From CAZAFL01 sp964484465 (GTDB lineage Bacteria; Bacteroidota; Ignavibacteria; UBA10030; SZUA-254), in contig CAZAFL010000003.1 of NCBI GenBank assembly GCA_964484465.1, forward strand, positions 1 to 64,000: a DNA stretch of 64,000 nt, written 5' to 3'. This document shows positions 17,976 through 26,865 of the stretch, one piece after another. The translations under genes were made by a program, and so were the position numbers. The notes beneath the pieces are model-generated. The model worked only from the letters and a program-made list of their open reading frames with translations, did no database searches and was not told where the DNA came from. The first letter of the stretch is position 1; every line of letters begins with the position of its first letter.

Positions 17976-20498
17976 TCATTTTACCAACTGCATTTTACGC
18001 ACCTGCTGATTAACTTGTCCGGTTCCAAAGTTAGATGCAATCAAACGATAATAATAGATTCCTGTTGAAAGTCCATTCGCGTTGAATAGTACTTCCTTCA
18101 CCCCGGCAGTCATTTTCTGATTGTTGATGATCACCGATACTTCCTGGCCAAGCAAATTGTATACTTTCAAGGAGACGGTACCGGAATGAGGGAGCGCAAA
18201 CCGAATCACCGTCGACGGATTAAACGGGTTCGGGTAATTCTGATCGAGATGAAACGATTCCGGACCTCCGGTTGTGAAGTCATCATCAACGCCCAATATA
18301 ATCGAGCCATCGAAATATCCAATAACTTTCTGCATGACATTTTTCCTGTTGCTCGACGGATTAATCGCTTCAAACCCATACCCGAAGAAAATTACTTTAC
18401 TGCCCGAAACACTGTCTACTATTCTCACTCCGGCTATTCCCCCTGTTCCAGAACCCCCGTACGCAAAGACGAGGCGTGCGTTCGGGTTCAACACCGATAT
18501 AATATCGGGAGATGACTGGTTGTAGGCGCCTCCCTGTCCGACAATAAGAAAGCCCATCGATGAAAATAATTCGGCTGTTCCAAGACCTTTGACAACAATT
18601 CCGAACCCCCCCGGATATCCGCCATAAGTAAGACCAAGGGTAGTGTGGAAAAAATGTGCAGTATCATTCATTTCAAGAATATCCTGTCCTGTGATAAACA
18701 GGTTGCCGCCCCCAGCGACATAAGCATCCAGACTATCCGCCTGACCCTGCGCGAGAGGGGTATGTTTTGAACCGGTAAAATAAATCAAAACGTTCTTCAG
18801 AAATTGATTCGTTTTACTCAAAGGCGCAGGACCCCTTGTTATCATGTTCCACACATAAGACTTCAATCCTAAACTTTGAAGGGCGCTGACATAATAATTC
18901 ATATAACTTGCACTGTCTTCACCGACGACAAAAATATCGGCGCGAGGGTTAAACGACAGGTTCAAGCCGTTTGTATCCAGGTTCAACTGGGTCACAGTGA
19001 TATTCGCAAATGGAAGGTCGTTCGGCTCGATTGTCATGCGTGCGTAGGAAACGACGCCCGAATATGAGACATACAAACTGTCGAAATGAAATGCCCCATA
19101 CGTATCCGTACTGTCGGAGAGAACAAGGCTGTCTGACGGTGTCACAATGGTCAATTCCACTTTTGCGGCAACGGGTATTCCCGTCAGCGAATCTATCACC
19201 GTTCCATGAATCGAAGCTTTCGGAAGTTTTTGAAGTTTGATATTCTGAAGTCGGATTGAATCAAGAACAAACGTAAGTTGCTCGTCATGTGGATAGTAGG
19301 GATACGCATTCACGTGAACCATGGGGGTAAGCGACGGGTCTCCATCATAATAACGAAAGAGAAATGAACCGCCTGTTACCGCAAGATTCGCCGAATCACC
19401 CATCGCTGGTATTTTGATTGAGCCATTCGAGATGGGGATGTTCGTCTCCGCATCGAGGACTTGACCTTGCACTGTCGTCGTCGAAAACGACCACCGGTAA
19501 ATTCCTCCGAAACCGAACACATCATTTGTTACCGACGCCCATAACATGGAAGGGTCAACGGGGTGAATCTTCAGGCTCCATTGATAGCCTCCTTCGGGCA
19601 TACCGTCCGCGAGGGAACTCCAGTTCAAACCGCCATCGGTCGTTTTGAACACAGTACTCGGCGCATCGACAAAAGTTCCGGCGTAGACGGTATTCTGGTC
19701 ATGAGAGTCGACAACCATCGACCATGTAGAAAGATAATCGAGTGCAGTCTGGTACCAGTGTTCTCCTCCGTCAGTCGTCTTCCACACACCCAGGTTATTT
19801 GTCCCGGCGTTAACAGTTGCATATGCGGTCATCGGGTCGACGGCGCTGACGACAATTCTGGGGATTTCCTGACTCCCTCCCTGACCGGTCTTGACCACAC
19901 GCCATGTTGCACCGAAATCCGAGCTTTTTGAAATAGTCCCTCCACCGGTCCCGGCGTAAAGAATATTTCCACTGTCAGGGCGTACAGCCAATGCGCACAT
20001 CACAGAGTGTGAAGTTCCCTCGAGCACCCAGGAAAGGCCCCGGTTTGTGCTTCGGTAAACCGCACCATCGCTGAAATTCCCCGCATACATCGTATCTGGA
20101 TGAACAGGGTCATACGTTATACTTTCACCGTCGATTCCGTAACCCGGAATCACTGTCTGCCATGTCGACCCGTTGTCCGTGCTCCTCTTCATGCTCGCGC
20201 TGAACGTCGCACAGAAAATTGTATTAGTATCGTAAGGATGCACAAGTATTTGCCGGATCTGTCCGAATCCCGGCGATGTACGCTGGACCCATGACACCCC
20301 TTTGTTGTGCGAAACATAGAATGTCCCGAATTCACCTTCAGCATAGACCGTGGCGGGGTTTAAGGGATTGATTCCTACCGTCGTCGCTACGCTTGAAAGT
20401 CTCTTTCTCCAGGAATAGACCTGTGAGAACGCAGGAGTATGGCTTTCACAAATAATGATAATAAGGAGAAAAAGGAAAACTGCTGCGGGACGTGACAT
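17976..20498 (-). CDS. T9SS-secreted Asp-box protein with GATase-like domain
   Basis: This 840-residue protein has a signal peptide (MSRPAAVFLFLLIII) and an N-terminal propeller at about 25-340. The propeller is clearly homologous to that of the neighbouring 1817-residue protein; both have GYGIDGESI, HPDTMYAGN and VRPDSGNV at matching places. Two carboxypeptidase-regulatory-like domains follow at about 345-510. Residues about 515-735 resemble a class I glutamine-amidotransferase/ThuA-like fold (DIFVVGEDSASYMNYYVSAL, DAYVAGGGNLFITGQD). The sorting tail at about 755-840 begins LDQNYPNPFNPSTVIRF. The adjacent genes probably arose by tandem duplication followed by domain exchange. Confidence 0.87.
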   Translation of the reverse strand: MSRPAAVFLFLLIIIICESHTPAFSQVYSWRKRLSSVATTVGINPLNPATVYAEGEFGTFYVSHNKGVSWVQRTSPGFGQIRQILVHPYDTNTIFCATFSASMKRSTDNGSTWQTVIPGYGIDGESITYDPVHPDTMYAGNFSDGAVYRSTNRGLSWVLEGTSHSVMCALAVRPDSGNILYAGTGGGTISKSSDFGATWRVVKTGQGGSQEIPRIVVSAVDPMTAYATVNAGTNNLGVWKTTDGGEHWYQTALDYLSTWSMVVDSHDQNTVYAGTFVDAPSTVFKTTDGGLNWSSLADGMPEGGYQWSLKIHPVDPSMLWASVTNDVFGFGGIYRWSFSTTTVQGQVLDAETNIPISNGSIKIPAMGDSANLAVTGGSFLFRYYDGDPSLTPMVHVNAYPYYPHDEQLTFVLDSIRLQNIKLQKLPKASIHGTVIDSLTGIPVAAKVELTIVTPSDSLVLSDSTDTYGAFHFDSLYVSYSGVVSYARMTIEPNDLPFANITVTQLNLDTNGLNLSFNPRADIFVVGEDSASYMNYYVSALQSLGLKSYVWNMITRGPAPLSKTNQFLKNVLIYFTGSKHTPLAQGQADSLDAYVAGGGNLFITGQDILEMNDTAHFFHTTLGLTYGGYPGGFGIVVKGLGTAELFSSMGFLIVGQGGAYNQSSPDIISVLNPNARLVFAYGGSGTGGIAGVRIVDSVSGSKVIFFGYGFEAINPSSNRKNVMQKVIGYFDGSIILGVDDDFTTGGPESFHLDQNYPNPFNPSTVIRFALPHSGTVSLKVYNLLGQEVSVIINNQKMTAGVKEVLFNANGLSTGIYYYRLIASNFGTGQVNQQVRKMQLVK

Positions 20499-20560
20499 TG
20501 AAAATCAGACTGGTGGTCGAATCGGAATTTATACCAATCTATCAAGTATAAGTCCGAAAG

Positions 20561-20601
20561 TCAAGAACTGTCCCACAACGAGGCGGTGAGACAGCTCTTG
20601 A
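20561..20601. other. imperfect hairpin downstream of M16 gene
   Basis: TCAAGA-a-CTGTC-c-CAC pairs with GTG-a-GACAG-c-TCTTGA around a nine-base loop. There is no T-run on either side, so a rho-independent terminator role is doubtful. It lies just beyond the stop codon of the minus-strand M16 gene. Confidence 0.35.
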
Positions 20602-20635
20602 TGATTTCGAGAATCTGTACGGTTATTGCTGCGGT

Positions 20636-22120
20636 TTAATTTTTTTCTTCCAGGACGGGCGCTTTTCCCAGGACGTCATCTATTGTCATATTCTGAATCG
20701 GTGCAAGATTCAGTCCGGATATTCCCTTTTCAATTTGCTGACGGTCACCCACGACAACAATTGCCATTTTCTCTGGGTCAAGATACTTTTTCGCAACCCG
20801 CTCCACATCATTCTTCGTGACGGCCAGAATGTTTTTGACGTAATTGTTAAAATAATCATCCGATAAATTATAGAAGACAAGGTCGGACAATTGAGCCGCA
20901 ACCGCTGCAACCGACTCGAAATTTTCGGGGTAACGTAACGTGAGATAATTTTTTGCCCGAATCAGTTCATCATCGGATACAGGCTGACGGATACCGGTAA
21001 GTTCTTTCATAAATTCGACCAGTGACTTATCTGTTACTGCAGTTTGGACCGCCGCCCGGGCGATAAAGGGGCCGGGAAGCGGGCGGAAATCGAACGATGA
21101 ACCCGCGCCATAAGTATAGCCATGCTGTTCACGCAAATTCTGATTGAGCCGGGAAGTAAACGAACCGCCAAGTATCGTGTTCATCACAAGCAAAGGATAG
21201 TAATCCTCGGTCAGTCGTGGAACACCGAGACTGCCGATGCGGATCTCCGACTGAGCAGCGGAAGGTTTGTCGACCAGATAAATTTGGCGTGACGTTAGTT
21301 GACCTACACTCTCCCATGACGCCTTGGGAATCTGTTGAGCTTCCCATTTTCCCAGCGCTGCCTCAATTTTCGGTTGAATGGTTTCCCTTGTAATATCCCC
21401 GACGACGATCAGAATTGCATTATTCGGATGAAAGTAGGTTGTATGGAATGATTTTATATCGTTCACACTGATCGTCCGGATGGTTTTCTCATCGCCGATT
21501 GTCGGAATACCGTATGGATGATGTGTTCCAAATACGGTGCGGTTGAATATCACGGAAGCGATCGAACGCGGCTCGTCGTGCCATTGTATGAGCGTTGTCA
21601 GCCGCTCTTTGCGTTTTCTTTCAAGCTCTTCAGGCGAGAACATCGGCTTCAATGCTATATCTGAAAACAGCACAAGCGCCGAATCGAGTTTGGACAAAGG
21701 CGTATGAAGAATAACGTTTGATGTATGTTGACCTGCAAACGTGGAAATGTCGGCACCAAGATAATCGATTGCATCAGCAAGCTGAAGAGCGTTTCTGGAA
21801 CCGGCCCCTTCTTCCATCATGGCAACTGCCACGCTGGCGAGACCCGGTTTATCTGCCGGATCATTGGCAGAACCGGCTTTTACCAGCAATTCCATTTGAA
21901 CAAGCGGTACTTCATGCTTTTCCATCAATACGACAGGCAAGCCGTTTGACAGCGTAAAGTGGGTGATTGGCGGCAGCTTTAGCGAGGGAGGCGGTCCGAG
22001 TTTCGGAGGCATTGACCGATCCACTTTTTGAGCATCCGCGAGAGATGGCTGTATCAGGGAGAATACAAGAAACAGTATTCCAGTTAATAACGTGATTGTC
22101 AAGTACCTACTCCAATTCAT
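20636..22120 (-). CDS. M16-family peptidase-like protein, non-catalytic partner
   Basis: The 494-residue protein has the M16B fold but lacks the zinc motif: where an active enzyme has HxxEH, this one reads LASVAVAMMEEGAG. It retains the C-terminal substrate-grip region (YTYGAGSSFDFRPLPGP). In the M16B family such subunits pair with an active subunit to make a heterodimeric processing peptidase. That active partner is encoded immediately upstream, one base away. The start at 22120 avoids overlap and has GGAGGG upstream. An N-terminal signal or anchor segment (LTITLLTGILFLVFSLI) suggests the periplasm. Confidence 0.92.
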   Translation of the reverse strand: MNWSRYLTITLLTGILFLVFSLIQPSLADAQKVDRSMPPKLGPPPSLKLPPITHFTLSNGLPVVLMEKHEVPLVQMELLVKAGSANDPADKPGLASVAVAMMEEGAGSRNALQLADAIDYLGADISTFAGQHTSNVILHTPLSKLDSALVLFSDIALKPMFSPEELERKRKERLTTLIQWHDEPRSIASVIFNRTVFGTHHPYGIPTIGDEKTIRTISVNDIKSFHTTYFHPNNAILIVVGDITRETIQPKIEAALGKWEAQQIPKASWESVGQLTSRQIYLVDKPSAAQSEIRIGSLGVPRLTEDYYPLLVMNTILGGSFTSRLNQNLREQHGYTYGAGSSFDFRPLPGPFIARAAVQTAVTDKSLVEFMKELTGIRQPVSDDELIRAKNYLTLRYPENFESVAAVAAQLSDLVFYNLSDDYFNNYVKNILAVTKNDVERVAKKYLDPEKMAIVVVGDRQQIEKGISGLNLAPIQNMTIDDVLGKAPVLEEKN

Positions 22121-22121
22121 A

Positions 22122-23480
22122 TTATTTGCCCTCCTTCCGGCCTGCGGCGGCGAGTTCCCGTTTTCCTTGCGGTACAACGCTCAAAACAAGACAGCCATCA
22201 TCCCTTAAGTATGTTTGTGCTACAGTTTCAATGTCATCGGCATCCACGGCTTTGTAGCGTGCGAGGTCTTCATTAAAATAATCCGGGTTTCCTGTTTCCG
22301 TATAATAATCCCCCAGCTGGTCTGCCTTGCCTGGGATGCTTTCCAACCTATCGAGAAAACTCGCTTCATACTGATTAACGGCACGTTTGAGCTCCCGTTC
22401 TGATGGCGCCTCGCGCTTCATGCGCTTTAATTCTTCACGTATAACGGTCTCAATCTCTGTCAGTGTGTGGCCACTGCGGGCAGTAGCGACAACGTAAAAC
22501 TTTGAAGCGAGCTTTCCCGATGCTTGAAACGCTGAAACATCCTGTGCGATTTGCAGATCATAGACCATTCGTTTGTACAGTCTCGAATTTTTCCCGCCGG
22601 CAAATATACTTGCAAAAATATCCAGTTCTGCATCGCCAGGTGAAAAATGTGTCGGCGTGAGCCAGACAAGATATAATCGTGGCAATTGTACTTTATCCTC
22701 GGTTACCAGTCGTTTCTCTTCTGTCAATACAGCCGGTGGGGGTGCAATGGGTTCGACCGGCTTACCTGCAGGAACGTCCTCAAACCACTTATTCATGAGT
22801 TTCTTGCACTCGGTATAATTAATATCACCTGCGATGACCATGTGGGCATTATTTGGTATATAATATTTCTTAAAGAAATCTACTACATCCTGGTAACCCG
22901 CAGCGGTGAGATCATCCATGTAGCCAATTGTAGGCCAATGATAAGGGTGTTCGGGGGGAAAGATATTCTCATCGATAATTATCGGCGCCATTCCGTACGG
23001 CCGGTTTTCGTATGATTGCCGCCGCTCGTTCTTTACAACATCGCGCTGCTGGTCCACGCGCGCAGGTGTCATCACATCGAGCAGATATCCCATGCGATCG
23101 GATTCAAGGAATAACGGAAGTTCAAGTGCATTGCTTGGGACATTTTCAAAATATTTCGTCCGGTCTGTCGTCGTCGACCCGTTGTTATCACCGCCTGCAG
23201 CTTCCAGCCATTGGTCGAATTTACCTTCAGGCACATGGCCAGATCCCTCAAACATGATATGTTCGAAGAGATGCGCAAAACCGGTCCGCCCCGGCTTTTC
23301 CCTTCCTGAACCGACATGGTACCAGATATTTACCGAAATTACCGGTATTGAGTGATCCTCATGTAAAATGACCTGCAAGCCGTTATCAAGTGTAAATTTT
23401 TGATATTTAATTTTCAGTTGAGCAGATACCAACGAAACAGCACTCGATAACACTACAAAAAACAGAATTCGTAGTTTCAT
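22122..23480 (-). CDS. M16-family zinc peptidase, catalytic subunit
   Basis: This 452-residue protein carries the intact inverted zinc motif HLFEH within GRTGFAHLFEHIMFEGSG, and the downstream glutamate region seen in active pitrilysin-type enzymes. A signal peptide (MKLRILFFVVLSSAVSLVSAQ) places it in the periplasm or envelope. The next gene, one base downstream, encodes a zinc-motif-free partner, so the pair probably forms a heterodimer that degrades or trims peptides. Length is typical of M16B subunits. Upstream lies a 150-base gap with a long perfect hairpin. Confidence 0.94.
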   Translation of the reverse strand: MKLRILFFVVLSSAVSLVSAQLKIKYQKFTLDNGLQVILHEDHSIPVISVNIWYHVGSGREKPGRTGFAHLFEHIMFEGSGHVPEGKFDQWLEAAGGDNNGSTTTDRTKYFENVPSNALELPLFLESDRMGYLLDVMTPARVDQQRDVVKNERRQSYENRPYGMAPIIIDENIFPPEHPYHWPTIGYMDDLTAAGYQDVVDFFKKYYIPNNAHMVIAGDINYTECKKLMNKWFEDVPAGKPVEPIAPPPAVLTEEKRLVTEDKVQLPRLYLVWLTPTHFSPGDAELDIFASIFAGGKNSRLYKRMVYDLQIAQDVSAFQASGKLASKFYVVATARSGHTLTEIETVIREELKRMKREAPSERELKRAVNQYEASFLDRLESIPGKADQLGDYYTETGNPDYFNEDLARYKAVDADDIETVAQTYLRDDGCLVLSVVPQGKRELAAAGRKEGK

Positions 23481-23577
23481 AACAGACTCCGGATGGTGAT
23501 GATTTCGAACGTTTCAGAGGTATACGGAATTACACACAGGAAGATACGGAGAATATCAGATAGGGGCAAGGATTGGA

Positions 23578-23620
23578 GGGTAATCTCCCCGCAGGTTCGT
23601 AACCTGCGGGGAGATTACCC
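23578..23620. repeat. perfect 20-bp inverted repeat with 3-base loop
   Basis: Arms at 23578-23597 and 23601-23620 are exact reverse complements around the loop CGT. The inner part of the stem is GCAGGTT/AACCTGC. It lies between nuoI and the M16 peptidase pair, with all flanking genes on the minus strand. No T-run follows on either strand, so a normal rho-independent terminator is not shown; it could be a strong RNA hairpin that stops exonucleases, or a dispersed palindromic repeat. Confidence 0.9.
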
Positions 23621-23632
23621 GTGGTATCGTTA

Positions 23633-24139
23633 CTATCTATTTTGACGCAGAAATTCCAATCTTTCCTTTAGTTGCTCTGCGGGAACGAGAAGTTTGTCCT
23701 TTCCAAAGATGGCATCTTCCTGCCTGGTGAATGTCAGCTCGTACTCTTTACTCATGACGATCGCCTCTTCAGGGCATACCTCTTCACAGAATCCGCAGAA
23801 AATACAACGAAGCATATTAATCTCGAATTTTACCGGATACCGCTCCTTCCAGTATTCACTTTCAGAACCCTGTACTTCAATGGCAAGTGCAGGACACACG
23901 CGCGCACACAATCCGCACGCAACGCATCGCTCCACTCCCTTCTCTTCGACAAGAACCGGTCTGCCGCGGAATGAAGCCGGTGGATTCCATTTCTCTTCGG
24001 GATATTGCCGCGTAAACTTCGGCTTAAAAATTTGGCCGATCGTTATCAATAATCCCCGAAAAATCTCCGGCAGGTACATTTTCTGGAGAATTGTCAGATC
24101 TCTTTTATGAATAATCTCTTTATGTCCGTCAGGCTTCAT
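23633..24139 (-). CDS. nuoI: NADH-quinone oxidoreductase subunit I
   Basis: NuoI carries clusters N6a and N6b, passing electrons toward quinone in complex I. The 168-residue protein has two ferredoxin motifs, CVACGLCARVCP and CIFCGFCEEVCP, spaced as in NuoI. The start at 24139 gives a normal length; the longer frame to 24205 would overlap nuoH. Only 19 bases separate it from nuoH. It is the last nuo gene in this cluster: nuoJ-N do not follow, and the next genes are peptidases after a long hairpin. Confidence 0.95.
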   Translation of the reverse strand: MKPDGHKEIIHKRDLTILQKMYLPEIFRGLLITIGQIFKPKFTRQYPEEKWNPPASFRGRPVLVEEKGVERCVACGLCARVCPALAIEVQGSESEYWKERYPVKFEINMLRCIFCGFCEEVCPEEAIVMSKEYELTFTRQEDAIFGKDKLLVPAEQLKERLEFLRQNR

Positions 24140-24158
24140 GGTTGAACTTCGTGAATTA

Positions 24159-25175
24159 TTAATTAACCAGTAACAAAATCGCACCTGTTGCAAGCAGATT
24201 CGCAATAGCCAACGGTAACATCACCTTCCACCCCAAATTCATCAACTGGTCATAGCGGAAACGGGGGATCGTCCAGCGTACGATGATGAAGAAAACGACC
24301 AGCGCCGCAACCTTTGCGCAAAACCCAAGAACCTGGACGACACTCACCCAGAAATCAGACAAACCGAGATGATGGACAAACGGTACTTGCCATCCGCCAA
24401 GGTACAGTGTTGTAATAATCGCGCTTGCTGTTACCATGTTCGCATATTCTGCAAGAAAGAATAACCCAAATTTCAATCCGCTGTATTCGGTGTGGTACCC
24501 TCCTACGAGCTCGGGCTCAGCCTCAGGCAAATCGAACGGAAGACGGTTCGTTTCTGCAAACGCGGAAACGACAAACGTGATAAATCCCACCGGCTGCAGG
24601 ATCATATTCCATTTCCACCCCGATTGCGCGAGGACAATTTTATCGAGCTGTAAACTTCCGGCAATCATGATCACGCCGATAACCGAAAGTCCCATCGATA
24701 ATTCGTAACTTATCATTTGCGCAGACGAGCGCATTCCCCCGAGCAAAGAATATTTACTATTTGAGGACCACCCGCTCAGGGTGACACCGTAAACTCCGAG
24801 AGACGCGAACGCGAGAATAAACAGGATTCCGATATTAACATCGGCAATCTGGAGTTTTACATCGTGCCCGAAAAGGGTGATATGATTGCCGAACGGAACG
24901 ACGGCAAACGTTACGAGGGCAACACTGATGGAAATCACCGGCGCGAGGTCATGAATGAACCTGTTCGCCTCAGCGGGAACAATATCTTCCTTCATCACCA
25001 GCTTGACGACATCTGCCAACGGCTGAAGGAATCCCTTCCATCCTACCCGATTGGGACCTATCCGGTTCTGGATGGCAGCTGCAAGTTTCCTCTCGAGCAA
25101 CACTGTATAGGCAACGACCGTCAGCATCACTCCAAGAACACAGATGATTTTGATAAGAGAAATAATAATTTCCAT
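24159..25175 (-). CDS. nuoH: NADH-quinone oxidoreductase subunit H
   Basis: NuoH is the membrane subunit that forms much of the quinone-binding chamber of complex I. The 338-residue polytopic protein contains the hallmark block RIGPNRVGWKGFLQPLAD near residue 37, and AFAETNRLPFDLPEAEPELV near residue 205, whose acidic residues line the quinone site. Eight or more membrane segments are visible. It starts one base after nuoG ends, so translational coupling is likely. Confidence 0.97.
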   Translation of the reverse strand: MEIIISLIKIICVLGVMLTVVAYTVLLERKLAAAIQNRIGPNRVGWKGFLQPLADVVKLVMKEDIVPAEANRFIHDLAPVISISVALVTFAVVPFGNHITLFGHDVKLQIADVNIGILFILAFASLGVYGVTLSGWSSNSKYSLLGGMRSSAQMISYELSMGLSVIGVIMIAGSLQLDKIVLAQSGWKWNMILQPVGFITFVVSAFAETNRLPFDLPEAEPELVGGYHTEYSGLKFGLFFLAEYANMVTASAIITTLYLGGWQVPFVHHLGLSDFWVSVVQVLGFCAKVAALVVFFIIVRWTIPRFRYDQLMNLGWKVMLPLAIANLLATGAILLLVN

Positions 25176-25176
25176 G

Positions 25177-26859
25177 TTATACCGGGGTGGAGGTCAGTTC
25201 TTGTTTTGATTTCATCATCAACCCACGCGCGCCGAGACTGAGATAGGTCATCCCTTTAAATGGCTCCAATGTAGAAGCAAGCTCGTTAAAGACTTCTTCT
25301 GCCGTTGCGTATTTCCACTTCACGCCAAGAATTGCAACAGCGACCGAAGAAATAATCCGCCATGCGGGCCGCGCGTCCCGTCTGATTCCCCTGGTCCAGC
25401 GATCATTCTGCGCGCCGAATTTGTCGAGCCTGCTCATCGCGAACCCGTCGAGTGCGCGGTCCTGCTCTACTGTAGTGACCGCCGGTCGTATCCGCTGAAC
25501 ACGTCCGTTGAAATTCGTAAACGTGCCGTGTTGTTCTGCATACGTTGAGTTTGAAAGCACAACATCAGCGTATTTCGCGGTTTCATTTTCATTCGATGTA
25601 TGGAGAACAAGGAAATCCAGTTTCGGCAGCACCTCAGCAACGGTCGGATCCGTAGCAATGTCATCGTCAAGGCAATACAGAGCTTTAATCGTTCCTTCCT
25701 TAATTCCTTTAATAATGCCCTCAAATCCCAGACCGTTTGTGCCGGGTTTGACACCTACTTCCTTTGCGCCTAAACTGTTCGGAGTCTTATCTGCGCGGAT
25801 CAGGAGACCGTCTTCATCTCCACTCTTGACATGAGGCATATAATCAAGGTTGACAACACCGAGGTGTTTCATCATTTTTGCAAAGAGGTAATTTCCCTCA
25901 TTCGTCACATACGCAGAGCCAAGGCCTGCGATTTCATTGTTCTTGAACCCTTTCAAACCGGACGCCACCCGAGAAAATGCCTCATCCCAACCGACCTCCA
26001 CTAACTCCCCTTCTTTGCGAATCATCGGCGCTTTTATTCTGGCGGGTGCATTCACAAATTTAAACGTATTGAGACGGCCGTGATCACACATCCAGTAATC
26101 ATTGACATCGGGGTTGAAACGCGGAGTGAGACGAAGAATTTCATTATTTCTCACCCACATTTTGATATTACAGCCACGCGCACAACCGTGACAAATTGTG
26201 TCTGTCGACGACAACTCCCACACGCGCGCCTTAAATCGAAAATCCCTACTCGTCAACGCGCCAACAGGACAAAGGTCGATGGTATTCATTGCATATGGAT
26301 TATCGAGGCTCTCTCCGGGAAACGTGGTCAGGACAACATGGTCGCCGCGCTGAGTAAAGGTGAGCTGGGGTTTCTTTGCAACCTCATCACAAAACCGAAT
26401 GCACCGTGAACACATAATACACCGCTCTACGTCAAGCATCACACTTGGTCCCAATGCTACCCGTTTCGGTTTCCGGACCTTGTCGAAATCAAATCTGCTG
26501 ACGCCGATGCTATGCTTGTACGCATAATCCTGAAGCTTGCACTCTCCCGCTTCATCACAAATAGGACAGTCGAGCGGATGATTGATGAGCAAAAACTCCA
26601 TCACCGCCTCACGCGCGTGCAGAACTTTTTCCGATCGCGTTTTGACAACCATACCTTCGGTAACAGTTGTCGCGCAGGCAATCACGAGCTTCGGCATCTT
26701 GTCCACTTCGACCAGACAGATGCGGCAGTTTCCGGCAACGGAAAGCTTCGGGTGCCAGCAAAAGTGAGGGACACTGATCCCCTGTTCACGCGCGGCTTGA
26801 ATAATTGTACGATTCGGTTCGACTTCGTACGGTTGACCGTCGATAGTAATTTTTACCAT
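25177..26859 (-). CDS. nuoG: NADH-quinone oxidoreductase subunit G
   Basis: NuoG carries the iron-sulfur chain between NuoEF and NuoB/I. In its 560 residues the order is: a [2Fe-2S] domain (HFCWHPKLSVAGNCRICLVE), the His/Cys cluster block (HPLDCPICDEAGECKLQDYA), then CIMCSRCIRFC and DLCPVGAL, then a molybdopterin-oxidoreductase-like domain starting near CHGCARGCNIKMWV. The C-terminal domain is shorter than in E. coli NuoG (about 900 residues), as in many Bacteroidota. It starts six bases after an aminotransferase gene and runs into nuoH. Confidence 0.95.
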   Translation of the reverse strand: MVKITIDGQPYEVEPNRTIIQAAREQGISVPHFCWHPKLSVAGNCRICLVEVDKMPKLVIACATTVTEGMVVKTRSEKVLHAREAVMEFLLINHPLDCPICDEAGECKLQDYAYKHSIGVSRFDFDKVRKPKRVALGPSVMLDVERCIMCSRCIRFCDEVAKKPQLTFTQRGDHVVLTTFPGESLDNPYAMNTIDLCPVGALTSRDFRFKARVWELSSTDTICHGCARGCNIKMWVRNNEILRLTPRFNPDVNDYWMCDHGRLNTFKFVNAPARIKAPMIRKEGELVEVGWDEAFSRVASGLKGFKNNEIAGLGSAYVTNEGNYLFAKMMKHLGVVNLDYMPHVKSGDEDGLLIRADKTPNSLGAKEVGVKPGTNGLGFEGIIKGIKEGTIKALYCLDDDIATDPTVAEVLPKLDFLVLHTSNENETAKYADVVLSNSTYAEQHGTFTNFNGRVQRIRPAVTTVEQDRALDGFAMSRLDKFGAQNDRWTRGIRRDARPAWRIISSVAVAILGVKWKYATAEEVFNELASTLEPFKGMTYLSLGARGLMMKSKQELTSTPV

Positions 26860-26865
26860 ACGATC

